Assembly (NCBI RefSeq): GCF_016464305.1
Contig: NZ_JAEIOJ010000013.1
Span: 29,073-93,072 of the forward strand
Length of the DNA stretch: 64,000 nt
Direction of reading: 5' to 3'
Source: Umezawaea beigongshangensis
GTDB lineage: Bacteria; Actinomycetota; Actinomycetes; Mycobacteriales; Pseudonocardiaceae
A program made the translations under genes and the position numbers. Under the pieces are notes generated by a model. It saw nothing but the letters and a program-made list of their open reading frames with translations, did no database searches and was not told the origin of the DNA. Shown one piece after another: positions 25,071 to 33,878 of the stretch; position 1 is the stretch's first letter; each line of letters opens with the position of its first letter.

Positions 25071-25910
25071 ATGACGCACTTCGAGCCCCTCACCCCGACC
25101 CTCGGCGCACGGGTGACCGGTGTCGACCTCAACGACGTGACCTCCGCCGAGGCCGGTGCGGCGCTGCGCGCGGCCCTGATCGAGCGCAAGGTGCTGGTGT
25201 TCCCGAACCAGTCGCTCACGCCGGCGTCGCACCGCGCGTTCGCCGCCGCCCTGGGCGAGCTGACACCCGCGCACCCCGTGGTGCCGGGCCTGGACGCCGA
25301 CCACCCCGAGATCTACGTGCTGGACGCGGGCGACGGCGGCAAGGCGCCCGTGTGGCACACCGACGTCACCTTCATGACCCGCCCGCCGCTCGGATCGGTG
25401 CTGCGGGCGGTGGAGCTGCCGCCCACGGGCGGCGACACGTGCTGGACCGACCTGGAGGCGGCCTACCTCTTCCTGTCCGAGCCGCTGCGCGGGCTGGCGG
25501 ACGAGCTGACCGCCCTGCACGACGGTCGCGAGGACTTCGAGGAGTACCTGCACGAACGGCTGGGCGGCGAGGGCAACACGTGGGAGGGGCGGCGGATCCG
25601 TTCGCTGGAACCCGTCGAGCACCCCGTCGTGCGGGTGCACCCCGAGTCGGGCAGGCGGAGCCTGTTCGTGAACCCCGGCTTCACCACGCGACTGCTGGGC
25701 CTGTCGGAGGTGGAGAGCCGCGCGCTGCTGGACGTCTTCTTCGCCGCGGTCGGCCGTCCGGAGTTCACCGTGCGGCACCGGTGGAGCGAGGGCGACGTCG
25801 TGGTGTGGGACAACCGGAGCACCGCGCACTACGCGGTGGACGACTACGGCGACCAGCGGCGCGTCATGCACCGCATCACCCTGCGCGGTGACGTGCCGGT
25901 CGGGGTGTGA
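25071..25910 (+). CDS. tauD: TauD-like Fe(II)/2-oxoglutarate dioxygenase
   Basis: 279 residues, about the length of TauD (283). The facial triad is HTD at residues 96-98 (APVWHTDVTF) and His253 (NRSTAHYAV), with the 2-oxoglutarate-binding Arg in RRVMHRI. TauD-family enzymes hydroxylate taurine or alkylsulfonates/alkylsulfates next to sulfur, releasing sulfite. Its place directly after the sulfonate ABC genes (16 bp, with AGGAGAG) makes a sulfur-scavenging role likely; the exact substrate could be taurine, another sulfonate or a sulfate ester. An intrinsic terminator follows. Confidence 0.88.
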   Translation: MTHFEPLTPTLGARVTGVDLNDVTSAEAGAALRAALIERKVLVFPNQSLTPASHRAFAAALGELTPAHPVVPGLDADHPEIYVLDAGDGGKAPVWHTDVTFMTRPPLGSVLRAVELPPTGGDTCWTDLEAAYLFLSEPLRGLADELTALHDGREDFEEYLHERLGGEGNTWEGRRIRSLEPVEHPVVRVHPESGRRSLFVNPGFTTRLLGLSEVESRALLDVFFAAVGRPEFTVRHRWSEGDVVVWDNRSTAHYAVDDYGDQRRVMHRITLRGDVPVGV

Positions 25911-25915
25911 GGGCA

Positions 25916-25950
25916 CCGTGCGCGGCGGACGACCCGCCGCGCACGGATTT
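25916..25950 (+). terminator. Intrinsic terminator of the sulfonate operon
   Basis: CCGTGCGCGGCGG (25916-25928) pairs perfectly with 25934-25946 around a 5-nt loop and is followed by ATTT. Confidence 0.85.
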
Positions 25951-25979
25951 CGTCAGACCCTCCCCCTACGGTGTGCCGC

Positions 25980-26810
25980 ATGACTTCTGAGCCGTTGGAC
26001 CGGCTGACGTCCTTCCGCGCCGAGGCGATCGAGCGGGGAGTTCCTGCCGAGGACGTGGACCGGTGGATCACCCTCGCCCGCCCCTGCGCCACGATGACCG
26101 TGGAGGGTGACGGACCGGTCGTGGGCCGCTTCGGCGGTCCGCTCCTGCTTCCCGCCGACGTGCCCGACCAGCCCCACCCCCTCGTCGCCTCCGTCGACCT
26201 CGCGGCCCTGCCCGCCGACGTCACCGACCTGCCACTGCCCGCGGACGGCCACCTGCTGCTGTTCGCCCTCCCCGAGGCCGACAACTGGTACGGCGACGTG
26301 GGCAGCGCGGTGCACGTCCCCGCCGGCACCGCCGTGGTCGAGCGGGACGGCAACGCCGGGAACGACCCGGAGGAGTACCAGTACCCGCAGGGTCCGCTGC
26401 GGCTGACGGTCGACGTGTCGCTGCCGTACCACCACGCGGTCACGCTTCCCGGCGGGTCGAACACCGAGACGCTGCCGGGGCACCCCCGCGCCGAGGAACT
26501 GGCCGAGATCTGGGACGGCACGGCCACCGTCGAGTTCTGGGGGTCGCTCCAGCTCGGCGGGTACTCCACGGAGGAGGCCGTCTACACCGACCCGGTCGAG
26601 GACGTCGTGTCCAACGCGCTGAGGGCGTTGGAAGCGGGCAAGGTGGACGGTCCGGTGTCGAGCGACGTCGCGGACTGGGTGCTCCTGGCCGACTGGCACA
26701 CCGACATCGAGGGCTGGGAGGGTGCCAGCGTCCACTGGGCGGTCCAGCGCGATGACCTGGCGGCGCGGCGCTTCGACCGCGTGTTCGTCACGCGCTACTG
26801 GAACCCCTGA
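25980..26810 (+). CDS. DUF1963 (YwqG-like) protein, copy 1
   Basis: 276 residues with the DUF1963 pattern: GRFGGPLLLPADVPDQPHPL, VASVDLAALP, LLLFALPEADNWYGD, then LLADWHTDIEGWEGASVHWA near the C-terminus. Proteins of this family are common in actinobacteria, often in several copies, and have been linked to polymorphic-toxin immunity in some genomes; the function here is unknown. Translation appears leaderless: TACGGT (25967-25972) lies 7 bp before the ATG and there is no Shine-Dalgarno. It is one half of a tandem duplication with the next gene. Confidence 0.85.
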   Translation: MTSEPLDRLTSFRAEAIERGVPAEDVDRWITLARPCATMTVEGDGPVVGRFGGPLLLPADVPDQPHPLVASVDLAALPADVTDLPLPADGHLLLFALPEADNWYGDVGSAVHVPAGTAVVERDGNAGNDPEEYQYPQGPLRLTVDVSLPYHHAVTLPGGSNTETLPGHPRAEELAEIWDGTATVEFWGSLQLGGYSTEEAVYTDPVEDVVSNALRALEAGKVDGPVSSDVADWVLLADWHTDIEGWEGASVHWAVQRDDLAARRFDRVFVTRYWNP

Positions 26811-27730
26811 TGCGTCGACCCTCCCGTCCCCGGCTGCGGTGCGGACCTCCCGCGCCGCAGCCGGGGACGGACTCGGCCTCTACGGTGTCCCGCATGACTT
26901 CTGAGCCGTCGGACCGGCTGACGTCCTTCCGCGCCGAGGCGATCGAGCGGGGAGTTCCCGCCGAGGACGTGGACCGGTGGACCACCCTCGCCCGTCCCTG
27001 CGCCACGATGACGCTGAGGGGGGACGGACCGGTCGTGGGCCGCTTCGGCGGTCCGCTCCTGCTTCCCGCCGACGTGCCCGACCAGCCCCACCCCCTCGTC
27101 GCCTCCGTCGACCTCGCGGCCCTGCCCGCGGACGTGACGGACCTGCCTCTGCCTCCCGACGGTCTTCTGCTGCTGTTCGCCTGGCCCGAGGACGAGACCT
27201 GCTACGGCGACGCGGGCAGCGTCGTGCACGTCCCCGCCGGCACGCCCGTGGTGGAGCGCGACGGGAACGCGTGGAACGGCTCCGGCTTCGAGGAGTACGA
27301 GGAGATGTTCGGGAGGTTCCCGGAGGGGCCGCTGCGGCTGACGGCCGACGTCTCGCTGCCGCACCACCACCTGGTGGAGCTTGCCGAAGCGCCGTGGGTC
27401 GAGTCGCTGCCGGGACACCCGCACGCCGAGAAGCTCACCAGCGCCTGGGACCGCACCCCGTCGTCCTCCGACTTCCGGGGGTCGCTCCAGCTCGGCGGGT
27501 ACTCCGCGGAGGAGGTCGTCGACGTCGATCCGGTCACCGGTGTCGTGTCCGACGCGCTGAGGGCGTCGGATGCGGGCAAGGTGGACGGTCCGGTGTCGAG
27601 CGACGTCGCGGACTGGGTGCTCCTGGCCGACTGGCACACCGACATCGAGGGCTGGGAGGGTGCCAGCGTCCACTGGGCGGTCCAGCGCGATGACCTGGCG
27701 GCGCGGCGCTTCGACCGCGTGTTCGTCACG
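26634..27730 (+). repeat. Direct repeat pair from DUF1963 gene duplication (3' block)
   Basis: Bases 26634-26792 and 27572-27730 are identical over 159 bp (offset 938). The 5' parts of the two genes (from 25980 and 26894, offset 914) are also nearly identical for over 200 bp. The middle differs by substitutions and a net 24-bp insertion. Confidence 0.85.
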
Positions 27731-27748
27731 TGCTGTTGGAACCCCTGA
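26894..27748 (+). CDS. DUF1963 (YwqG-like) protein, copy 2
   Basis: 284 residues, a paralogue of the preceding gene. Residues 1-85 and the last 60 are nearly identical to copy 1, while the centre has diverged: an inserted NAWNGSGFEEYEEMFGRFPE segment and a different VELAEAPWVESLPG region. The leaderless promoter box is copied too (TACGGT at 26881-26886, 7 bp before the ATG). Unequal conservation suggests either gene conversion of the ends or selection for divergence in the middle, as would suit changing partner specificity. Confidence 0.85.
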   Translation: MTSEPSDRLTSFRAEAIERGVPAEDVDRWTTLARPCATMTLRGDGPVVGRFGGPLLLPADVPDQPHPLVASVDLAALPADVTDLPLPPDGLLLLFAWPEDETCYGDAGSVVHVPAGTPVVERDGNAWNGSGFEEYEEMFGRFPEGPLRLTADVSLPHHHLVELAEAPWVESLPGHPHAEKLTSAWDRTPSSSDFRGSLQLGGYSAEEVVDVDPVTGVVSDALRASDAGKVDGPVSSDVADWVLLADWHTDIEGWEGASVHWAVQRDDLAARRFDRVFVTCCWNP

Positions 27749-27759
27749 TCCGCGAGCAG

Positions 27760-27795
27760 CCCGTCTCCGGACCCCGGCCGGGGTCCGGAGACGGG
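27760..27795. terminator. Bidirectional hairpin between DUF1963 copy 2 and GH10
   Basis: A continuous perfect palindrome with 18-bp arms (27760-27777 and 27778-27795) lies 5 bp upstream of the xylanase stop codon (minus strand) and 12 bp past the DUF1963 stop. Confidence 0.85.
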
Positions 27796-27799
27796 GCGT

Positions 27800-28918
27800 T
27801 CAGCGGCGCCGGGCCTCGTGCAGCGTGCGCCGCAGGGCGTGGTAGGCGGGTTTGCGCGAGAAGTCCTCCCGCATCACCGTCGCCGAGCCCTCGCCCTCGA
27901 AGAACACCGGCACCCAGGAGTACTTGTCGGTGAAGCCCCAGATGGTGAACGACCGGCAGCCCTCGACGTCCAGGCACGCCTGGAGCGTCCGCCGGTAGTA
28001 GTCGGCCTGCTGCGCCAGCTGCTCGGCGGTCGGCACGCCGCTCTCGGGCAGGTCCATCCGCACGTCCAGCTCCGTGACGGCGGTGGCCAGCCCGAGGTCG
28101 TCGAAGCGCTGGAGGTTGTCGCGCAGGTCGGCGGGGAAGCCGTAGCGCGTGCTCAGGTGCGCCTGCACGGAGAAGCCGTGCACCGGAACGCGCTGCGCGC
28201 GCAGGTCGGTGATCAGCGCGAAGTAGGCGTCGCTCTTGGCGTTGACGCTCTCCACGTTGTAGTCGTTGAAGAACAGCTGCGCCCGCGGGTCGGCCCGGTG
28301 CGCCCAGCGGAAGACGTCGGCGACGATCCCCGGTCCGAGCTCGCGCAGCCAGATGTTCTCCTGCGTGCGCAGGGCGCCCGTGTCGTCGAAGATCTCGTTG
28401 GCCACGTCCCACTGCTGGACGCGCCCCCGGTAGCGGCCCACGACCGTCGTGACGTGCTCGCGCAGGATGCTCCGCAGCTCCTCGGCGGAGAAGTCGCCCT
28501 CCTCCAGCCAGGCGGGGTTCTGGCTGTGCCACAACAGGGTGTGCCCGCGGACGACCTGCCGGCGCTCGGCGGCGAACGCCACGATCGCGTCGGCCGCGCC
28601 GAACTCGTAGCGGTCCCGCTCCGGGTGGACGAAGTCCCACTTCATCTGGTTCTCCGGCGACACGGAGCTGAACTCGCTCCCCAGCAGCCGGCGGTACTCG
28701 CGGTCGGAGGTGAAGGGGTCGGGGTAGGGCTGGTCGAGGTGGTGCCCGCCGCCCGCCGCGGCGGAGCCGATCACGAGACCTCGCGGCGCCGCGGCGCGCA
28801 GGGTGCCCCGCTCGGCGTGCTGGCCGCCGTCCTGCGGCGTCGCCAGGCCCGGCCAGGCCAGCGGCACCGACAGCGCCGCCGCGACGAGCGAGGCGGTGAC
28901 GATCCGGATCGCCCTCAT
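27800..28918 (-). CDS. Secreted GH10 endo-beta-1,4-xylanase
   Basis: 372 residues. Signal peptide MRAIRIVTASLVAAALSVPL. Catalytic TIM barrel throughout: SSVSPENQMKWDFVHPERD, GHTLLWHSQNPAWL, acid/base Glu in WDVANEIFDD, LFFNDYNVES, SVQAHLSTRYG, nucleophile Glu in VTELDVRM, and FTIWGFTDKYSWVP. No carbohydrate-binding module. It cuts the xylan backbone outside the cell and would cooperate with the CE15 esterase and possibly the GH43 enzyme of this window. ATG at 28918 has GGGAG 8 bp upstream; the longer frame upstream is untranslated leader. The promoter holds GAAACTTTC motifs. Confidence 0.95.
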   Translation of the reverse strand: MRAIRIVTASLVAAALSVPLAWPGLATPQDGGQHAERGTLRAAAPRGLVIGSAAAGGGHHLDQPYPDPFTSDREYRRLLGSEFSSVSPENQMKWDFVHPERDRYEFGAADAIVAFAAERRQVVRGHTLLWHSQNPAWLEEGDFSAEELRSILREHVTTVVGRYRGRVQQWDVANEIFDDTGALRTQENIWLRELGPGIVADVFRWAHRADPRAQLFFNDYNVESVNAKSDAYFALITDLRAQRVPVHGFSVQAHLSTRYGFPADLRDNLQRFDDLGLATAVTELDVRMDLPESGVPTAEQLAQQADYYRRTLQACLDVEGCRSFTIWGFTDKYSWVPVFFEGEGSATVMREDFSRKPAYHALRRTLHEARRR

Positions 28919-28962
28919 CTGGGTCTCCCACTTCGTCGTGTGGAGCAGAGATCGTGCCCAAA

Positions 28963-28981
28963 TTCCGGAAACTTTCGGAAA
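28963..28981 (-). promoter_or_regulatory. GAAACTTTC motif upstream of xylanase
   Basis: TTCCGGAAACTTTCGGAAA contains the palindrome GAAACTTTC (28968-28976) flanked by overlapping TTCCGGAA and TTTCGGAAA, 45-63 bp before the start codon. It matches the pattern at the CE15 promoter. GAAA-N-TTTC-type elements are known from Streptomyces xylanase promoters. Confidence 0.55.
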
Positions 28982-29705
28982 CAACGTCGTCGGACACTAG
29001 GGGCAGGTCGGGCGAGCGTCAAGACCTCGACGGTCGCGATCCGACCGGGTGGGCCGCTGTCCGGCAGTGCGCGCGGCGAATCGGGCGTGCGTCGTTCTCG
29101 CGACCGGCGCGCGGCACCCTCCCGGACGAGCGTTGGATTCGCAATGGCCCGTTCGACCGAATTTTCGCCCTCTCCTCTCGTTCGCGCGATCCGCTGGCGG
29201 ACGTGCCGTCGTGGCGGAGTTCCGACCCGGATCACCGCTCCGCCCGTGCTTCGCGACCTGGCCGGACGTGGTGGGGACGTGCGGACACCGTCCACGGTGG
29301 ACTGAACTCTCGTTCACTCCCGGTTCACCGGAATTTGTCCTCCGTATTGTGCCGAAGAGGCTGAACGGGCGATGTGGCCGAGTCTCGACCGCATTTACGG
29401 TGAATGCGGATTCCACGTCCAGCAGAAAACGGGACGTGATTTCTTCGCCGGATTCCCGGCGGCGGACTTCGACGACGTGGGGGCATCGTGCGCGGGCGCG
29501 GGGCTGGGCTCGCCGGGTCGTCGTGGTCGCCGGGAGGCGCGCTGCTCGGGGTCGTCGCGGGCAGCCTCGCCGTCCCGCCCCACCGCGCCGGAAATCTCGA
29601 CGACGTACCTCCGACCCCCTTCCGCCAGTAGTCCCGAACGACGCCCGAGGGTGGTCCGGCACGTCCTGACCACCCCTCGGGCACGAACAGCGAGGTGTTC
29701 CTCCC
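28982..29705. other. Divergent intergenic region, xylanase to sialidase
   Basis: About 720 bp with lower GC than the surroundings between 29300 and 29460. Apart from the palindrome at 29290 I find no start codon with ribosome binding site leading to a convincing protein, and no RNA gene. It probably holds the sialidase promoter and a long leader. Confidence 0.4.
29290..29302. repeat. Dispersed palindrome GTCCACGGTGGAC
   Basis: Third clear copy of the GTCCAC-N-GTGGAC element, again in an intergenic region. Confidence 0.45.
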
Positions 29706-32700
29706 GTGTGGTACGACGTCCGAAGACTCGGCCCGCTGCTTCTCGTCCTCCTGCTCGCCCTGCCGAGCCCGGCCACCGCCAGCGGTGTCTCGCCGTCGCA
29801 GGCGCTGGTGGGCGTCCAGCAGGTGCTCTTCCGCGGTGGCACGGCCGGTTACGGCTGCTTCCGCATCCCCGTGCTGTCCCGCACGGTCGACGGAACCCTG
29901 CTGGCGTTCGCGGAGGCCAGGAAGTCCCCGTCGTGCGCGGACCGCGGTGACATCGACCTGGTGGTGCGGCGCTCCACGAACGACGGCCGGACGTGGGGCC
30001 CGATCCGGGTGGTGACCTCCGGTTCGCCGACCGACCCCCACGCGCCGTACACACGGGGCAACGCGGTGCCGATCGCCGACCGCGAGACCGGCCGCGTCCA
30101 CCTGATCACCACGTCCAACGAGGCGACGCGCTCGGGCCAGCGGCTGCCGTGGATCCAGCACAGCGACGACGACGGGCTGACCTGGACCGCACCCCGAGCG
30201 CTCGGCGCGAGCTTCGACGGAACGAACGACGGCTGGTTCGCCACCGGCCCCTCGCACGGGATCCAGCTCCGGCACGGCGCGCACGCCGGTCGGCTCGTCG
30301 TGGGGGCGCACCAGAAGCCCGACGGGAACACCGTGCTGGCCGGAGTGCTCTACAGCGACGACGGCGGCGAGACGTGGCGGGCGAGCCGGGTGCCGAACTC
30401 CTACGTCAAGGACCAGCTCAGCCCCGGTGAGATCGCGGTGGCCGAGCTGCCCGACGGCGCGCTGTACGCGGCGGCGCGCAACGAGATCACCAGCGGCAAC
30501 CACCGGGCCAAGGCGATCAGCCTGGACGGCGGCACCACGATGCCGACGTTCACCACCGTCCCGTCGCTGGTCACGCCGAACGTCCAGGGCGCGGTCCTGC
30601 CGCTCGAACGGACCTACCGGTCGACGCCGGGCGACGTCCTGGTGTTCTCCGGCCCGTCCGACCCGAGCGACCGCAAGCAGTTGAAGATCCGCTACTCCAC
30701 CGATCGCGGCAACACCTGGTCGAGTCCGGCCAGCGGCCTGATCACGGCCGACCGCGCCGGGTACTCGGACCTCGCGGAGCTGACCGGGGGCGAGATCGGC
30801 CTGCTGCACGAGGGCGGCGCGACCTTCTCCGCCGACGAGATCCGCTTCACCAGGTTCACGCCCGCGCAGCTCGGCCTGCCCGGCACGACCACCGGCACCC
30901 CGTCCGCCCAGCCGTCCACCCCCGCCGGTCCGACCTCTCCGGACGCCTCGCCCGAGGCCAACGACGCCCACCTGGCGGGCGACGCCGCTCTGGACGACGG
31001 ACTGCTGCTCGACGGCACCGGTGACCACGCCGACGTCCCGTACTCCCGGACGATCGACCCCGGCGGCGGAGACTTCACCCTGCGCACCCGGTTCCGGTAC
31101 TCGGCCACGGCGGCGAGCCCCGCCCAGGCGCTGCTCTGGGCGTACGGCGTCGGCGCGGACGTCCCGCAGGTGTGGGTGCGCGCGCAGCCCGGCACCGACC
31201 GGATCACCGCGTGGGTGCAGGGCCGCGACGGCGGTGCCACCGCGGCCGTCGTCGACCCCGCGGCGCGGGTCGCGTTCGGCGACGGCGCGTGGCACCAGCT
31301 GACCCTGACCCGGACCGGCAGCCGGATCGACCTGACCGTGGACGGCGCGACGGCCACCGCGACCGGCGTGCTGGGAGCCGTGTCGAGCGGCGTGAGCGGC
31401 ATCCGCCTCGGCGCCAAGCAGGACGCGACCGCGAGCGACGGCTTCACCGGACGCCTGCGGGACTTCCAGCTCGTCCGCGACGGCAGGACCACGCTGTCCC
31501 TGGCCCTGCGGACGATCGACGGAGCGGTCGTCCCCGCCAGGACGGTCACCCCCGTCACCGACGACGTGTCGGGGAACTGCTCCACCGGCACGCTGCTCGG
31601 CGGCCACCGGACGGCGGCCGCCGGCCGGACCTCGAACTCGGACGCCCTGCACGTGGACTCCACGCACCCCGGCGTCGAGACGCCGTTCACGCCCGCGCTG
31701 GACCTGGGCGCGGGCGACTTCACCTTCGCGGCGTGGTTCCGGTACTCGGCGACCGCGAGCAGCCCCAACCAGGCGCTGGTCTGGGCGTACGGCACGACGG
31801 CGGGCAAGCGCTCGCTCTGGGTGCGCGCCCAGCCCGGCCAGGACCGGCTGTACGCGTGGGTGCAGACCGACACCGCTCAGGTGGCGGTGCCGCTGGCGGA
31901 CACCACCGCGGGCACCGCGTTCGGCGACGGGGCGTGGCACCTGCTCGCCCTGACCCGCCAGGGGCAGCGGGTCGCGCTGAGCGTGGACGGCGGCACGCCC
32001 GCCACGGCGACGGGCCTGACGGGGTCGGTCAGCGCCGACACCGCCGACGCCGTCGAGGGACTGCGCCTGGGGTCCAAGATGGACGGCACCGACGTCCTGG
32101 ACGGGACGCTGGAGGACTTCCGGCTCTACGACCGGGCCCTGTCGTCCGCTGAACTGGGCGCGGCGGCCACCGGCCGGTTCCCCGGCGACGCGCCCGCGCT
32201 GTGGTGGACGTTCGACCAGCAGAACACCCAGGCCCACGAGATCGTCCAGCCGGTGACCGGGCCGCGGACCCCCGACTCGTCCGCGCACTGCGTGCACACC
32301 GCGGTCAGCGGGGGACCGGCGGTGGTCCCCGGACGGTTCGGCAACGCGCTGCGGTTCGACGGCGCCGACGACGCCGCGCTCGTCCCGTACCGGCCGAGCA
32401 CCGCGCTGGGCTCCGGCGACTTCACGATCTCGACGTGGGTGAAGTACCCGGCGACGGCGAGCACGGCGGACCAGGTGCTCCTGTGGGCGTACGGGTCCGG
32501 CTCCTCCGAGCGCGGGCTGTGGTTGCGCGCCCAGCCCGGCAGGGACCGGCTCTACGCCTACCTCCAGACCGACACCGGGACCTTCGAGGTCGCCGCGCCG
32601 GACGCCTCCCCGGCCGCCGCGTTCGGCGACGACACCTGGCACCACGTGACGCTGCGGCGCTCCGGGAACGTGCTGGCGCTGCTGGTGGACGGCGTCGGGC

Positions 32701-32930
32701 TCGGCAGCACCACCGTCAGCGGCTCGGTCACCCACGGCGACGCGTTCGCCGTGGACGGCCTTCAGCTGGGGGTGAAACCGGACGGCACCGACCGGTTCGC
32801 GGGAGTGCTCGACGAGTTCCAGGTCCACCGCACGGCGCTCGGCGACGCCGCACTGGCAGATCTCCGCGCGAACAACACCGATCTCGGTCCCGTGACCGCG
32901 GTCCGGCTGTCCTTCACCAACGCCTCCTGA
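29706..32930 (+). CDS. Secreted exo-alpha-sialidase (GH33) with three LamG-like domains
   Basis: 1,074 residues. Signal peptide at 1-27. The GH33 six-bladed propeller (about 35-395) has the FRIP motif in GCFRIPVLS, four Asp boxes (STNDGRTW, SDDDGLTW, SDDGGETW, STDRGNTW) and the arginines expected to hold the sialate carboxylate. A Thr/Pro/Ser linker follows, then three concanavalin-like LamG domains of about 200 residues, each with the repeated RYSATAxSPxQALLWAYG, WVRAQPGxDR and FGDGAWHxLxLTR theme, which suggests duplication within the gene. The enzyme would release sialic acids or related sugars from glycoconjugates; actinomycete homologues are secreted. GTG start with a weak CGAGG site. 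Confidence 0.88.
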   Translation: MWYDVRRLGPLLLVLLLALPSPATASGVSPSQALVGVQQVLFRGGTAGYGCFRIPVLSRTVDGTLLAFAEARKSPSCADRGDIDLVVRRSTNDGRTWGPIRVVTSGSPTDPHAPYTRGNAVPIADRETGRVHLITTSNEATRSGQRLPWIQHSDDDGLTWTAPRALGASFDGTNDGWFATGPSHGIQLRHGAHAGRLVVGAHQKPDGNTVLAGVLYSDDGGETWRASRVPNSYVKDQLSPGEIAVAELPDGALYAAARNEITSGNHRAKAISLDGGTTMPTFTTVPSLVTPNVQGAVLPLERTYRSTPGDVLVFSGPSDPSDRKQLKIRYSTDRGNTWSSPASGLITADRAGYSDLAELTGGEIGLLHEGGATFSADEIRFTRFTPAQLGLPGTTTGTPSAQPSTPAGPTSPDASPEANDAHLAGDAALDDGLLLDGTGDHADVPYSRTIDPGGGDFTLRTRFRYSATAASPAQALLWAYGVGADVPQVWVRAQPGTDRITAWVQGRDGGATAAVVDPAARVAFGDGAWHQLTLTRTGSRIDLTVDGATATATGVLGAVSSGVSGIRLGAKQDATASDGFTGRLRDFQLVRDGRTTLSLALRTIDGAVVPARTVTPVTDDVSGNCSTGTLLGGHRTAAAGRTSNSDALHVDSTHPGVETPFTPALDLGAGDFTFAAWFRYSATASSPNQALVWAYGTTAGKRSLWVRAQPGQDRLYAWVQTDTAQVAVPLADTTAGTAFGDGAWHLLALTRQGQRVALSVDGGTPATATGLTGSVSADTADAVEGLRLGSKMDGTDVLDGTLEDFRLYDRALSSAELGAAATGRFPGDAPALWWTFDQQNTQAHEIVQPVTGPRTPDSSAHCVHTAVSGGPAVVPGRFGNALRFDGADDAALVPYRPSTALGSGDFTISTWVKYPATASTADQVLLWAYGSGSSERGLWLRAQPGRDRLYAYLQTDTGTFEVAAPDASPAAAFGDDTWHHVTLRRSGNVLALLVDGVGLGSTTVSGSVTHGDAFAVDGLQLGVKPDGTDRFAGVLDEFQVHRTALGDAALADLRANNTDLGPVTAVRLSFTNAS

Positions 32931-32935
32931 GCGGA

Positions 32936-32970
32936 CGGCGGCGGGCCGGGAGACCCCCGGCCCGCCGCCG
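32936..32970. terminator. Bidirectional hairpin
   Basis: CGGCGGCGGGCCGGG (32936-32950) pairs with 32956-32970 around a 5-nt loop. It ends just before the stop codon of the leftward reductase gene. Confidence 0.75.
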
Positions 32971-32972
32971 CG

Positions 32973-33851
32973 TCATCCCACCGGGTGCTTGATGCTCTCG
33001 ACGATGCGGGCGAACCCCTCGCGCCCGTGCCCGGCGTCGACCTGGCGCTGGATCAGGTTCTGCACCACGGCCACCACCTCGGTGCTGATGCCGCGCGCCG
33101 AACTGGCCGCCAGGATGTGGCCGAGGTCGGAGAACTCCAGACTCTGCTGGCGGCCGACGGTGTAGTCGCCGCCGTCGACGATCGAGCCGAGTCCCTCGAA
33201 GGCGAAGGTCGTCGCGGAGAGCCAGGGCGCGGCCCGGCCCGCGAATTCCTTCGCCGACACCCCCGCACCGGCCACCATGGCCGCGCCGTGCAGGAATCCG
33301 GCGAACATCACGTACATGCCCGCGAGGAGGGCGAGGTCGTACAGGGAGGCGAGACCGGGGTCGTCGCCGAAGTAGGTGCTCTCGCCCCACAGGTCCAGCA
33401 GCGGCCGGTACTCCGCGAACGCGGACGCCGACCCGCTGCAGAGGACGGTCGCCCCCTGGTGACCGATCATCGCCGGGACGGCCATGATGCCGCCGTCCAG
33501 GTGTGCCGCACCGTGAGCGGCGGCCCAGGCGCCGATCTCCGCGGCCTGCTCCGGTGACGTGGTCGTGACGTTGACCAGCGTCCGGCCGGCCAACTGGTCG
33601 GCCACCGGGTCGAGGACCTCGTGGACCGAGGCCGCGTCGAACAGGCAGACGACCACCAGGTCGGCGGCGAGCACCGCCTCGCGCACCGTGGTGGCGGCGG
33701 TCGCGCCCCGCTGGACGAGAGGCGGAACCCTGTCCGCCGACCTGTTCCAGACCGTCGTGCGGTGGCCCGCGTCGACCAGTGCCGTCGCGAGAGCGCTGCC
33801 CATCTCGCCCAGGCCGAGAACGCCGACCCGGACGGTGTCGTGAGTGGTCAC
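32973..33851 (-). CDS. Imine-reductase-like NADPH oxidoreductase
   Basis: 292 residues of the beta-hydroxyacid dehydrogenase/IRED superfamily. N-terminal Rossmann VGVLGLGEMGSALATALVDA and NRS (NADP preference), VNVTTTSPEQA, the IRED-like segment GGIMAVPAMIGHQGATVLCS, and C-terminal interdomain helix LYDLALLAGMYVMFAGFLHG with a Tyr at the usual proton-donor region. Imine reductases reduce cyclic imines; natural roles are mostly unknown. GTG start with GGAGG 9 bp upstream. It is divergent from an HxlR regulator, with a 17-bp palindrome between them, so it is probably inducible. Confidence 0.82.
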   Translation of the reverse strand: MTTHDTVRVGVLGLGEMGSALATALVDAGHRTTVWNRSADRVPPLVQRGATAATTVREAVLAADLVVVCLFDAASVHEVLDPVADQLAGRTLVNVTTTSPEQAAEIGAWAAAHGAAHLDGGIMAVPAMIGHQGATVLCSGSASAFAEYRPLLDLWGESTYFGDDPGLASLYDLALLAGMYVMFAGFLHGAAMVAGAGVSAKEFAGRAAPWLSATTFAFEGLGSIVDGGDYTVGRQQSLEFSDLGHILAASSARGISTEVVAVVQNLIQRQVDAGHGREGFARIVESIKHPVG

Positions 33852-33878
33852 GTGCTGGTTCCTCCGTGTTCGTGGTGT

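Noticed and set aside
29325-32828. 1,167-residue minus-strand frame opposite the sialidase
   Set aside because: Mirror of the sialidase codon pattern, without motifs or start signals.
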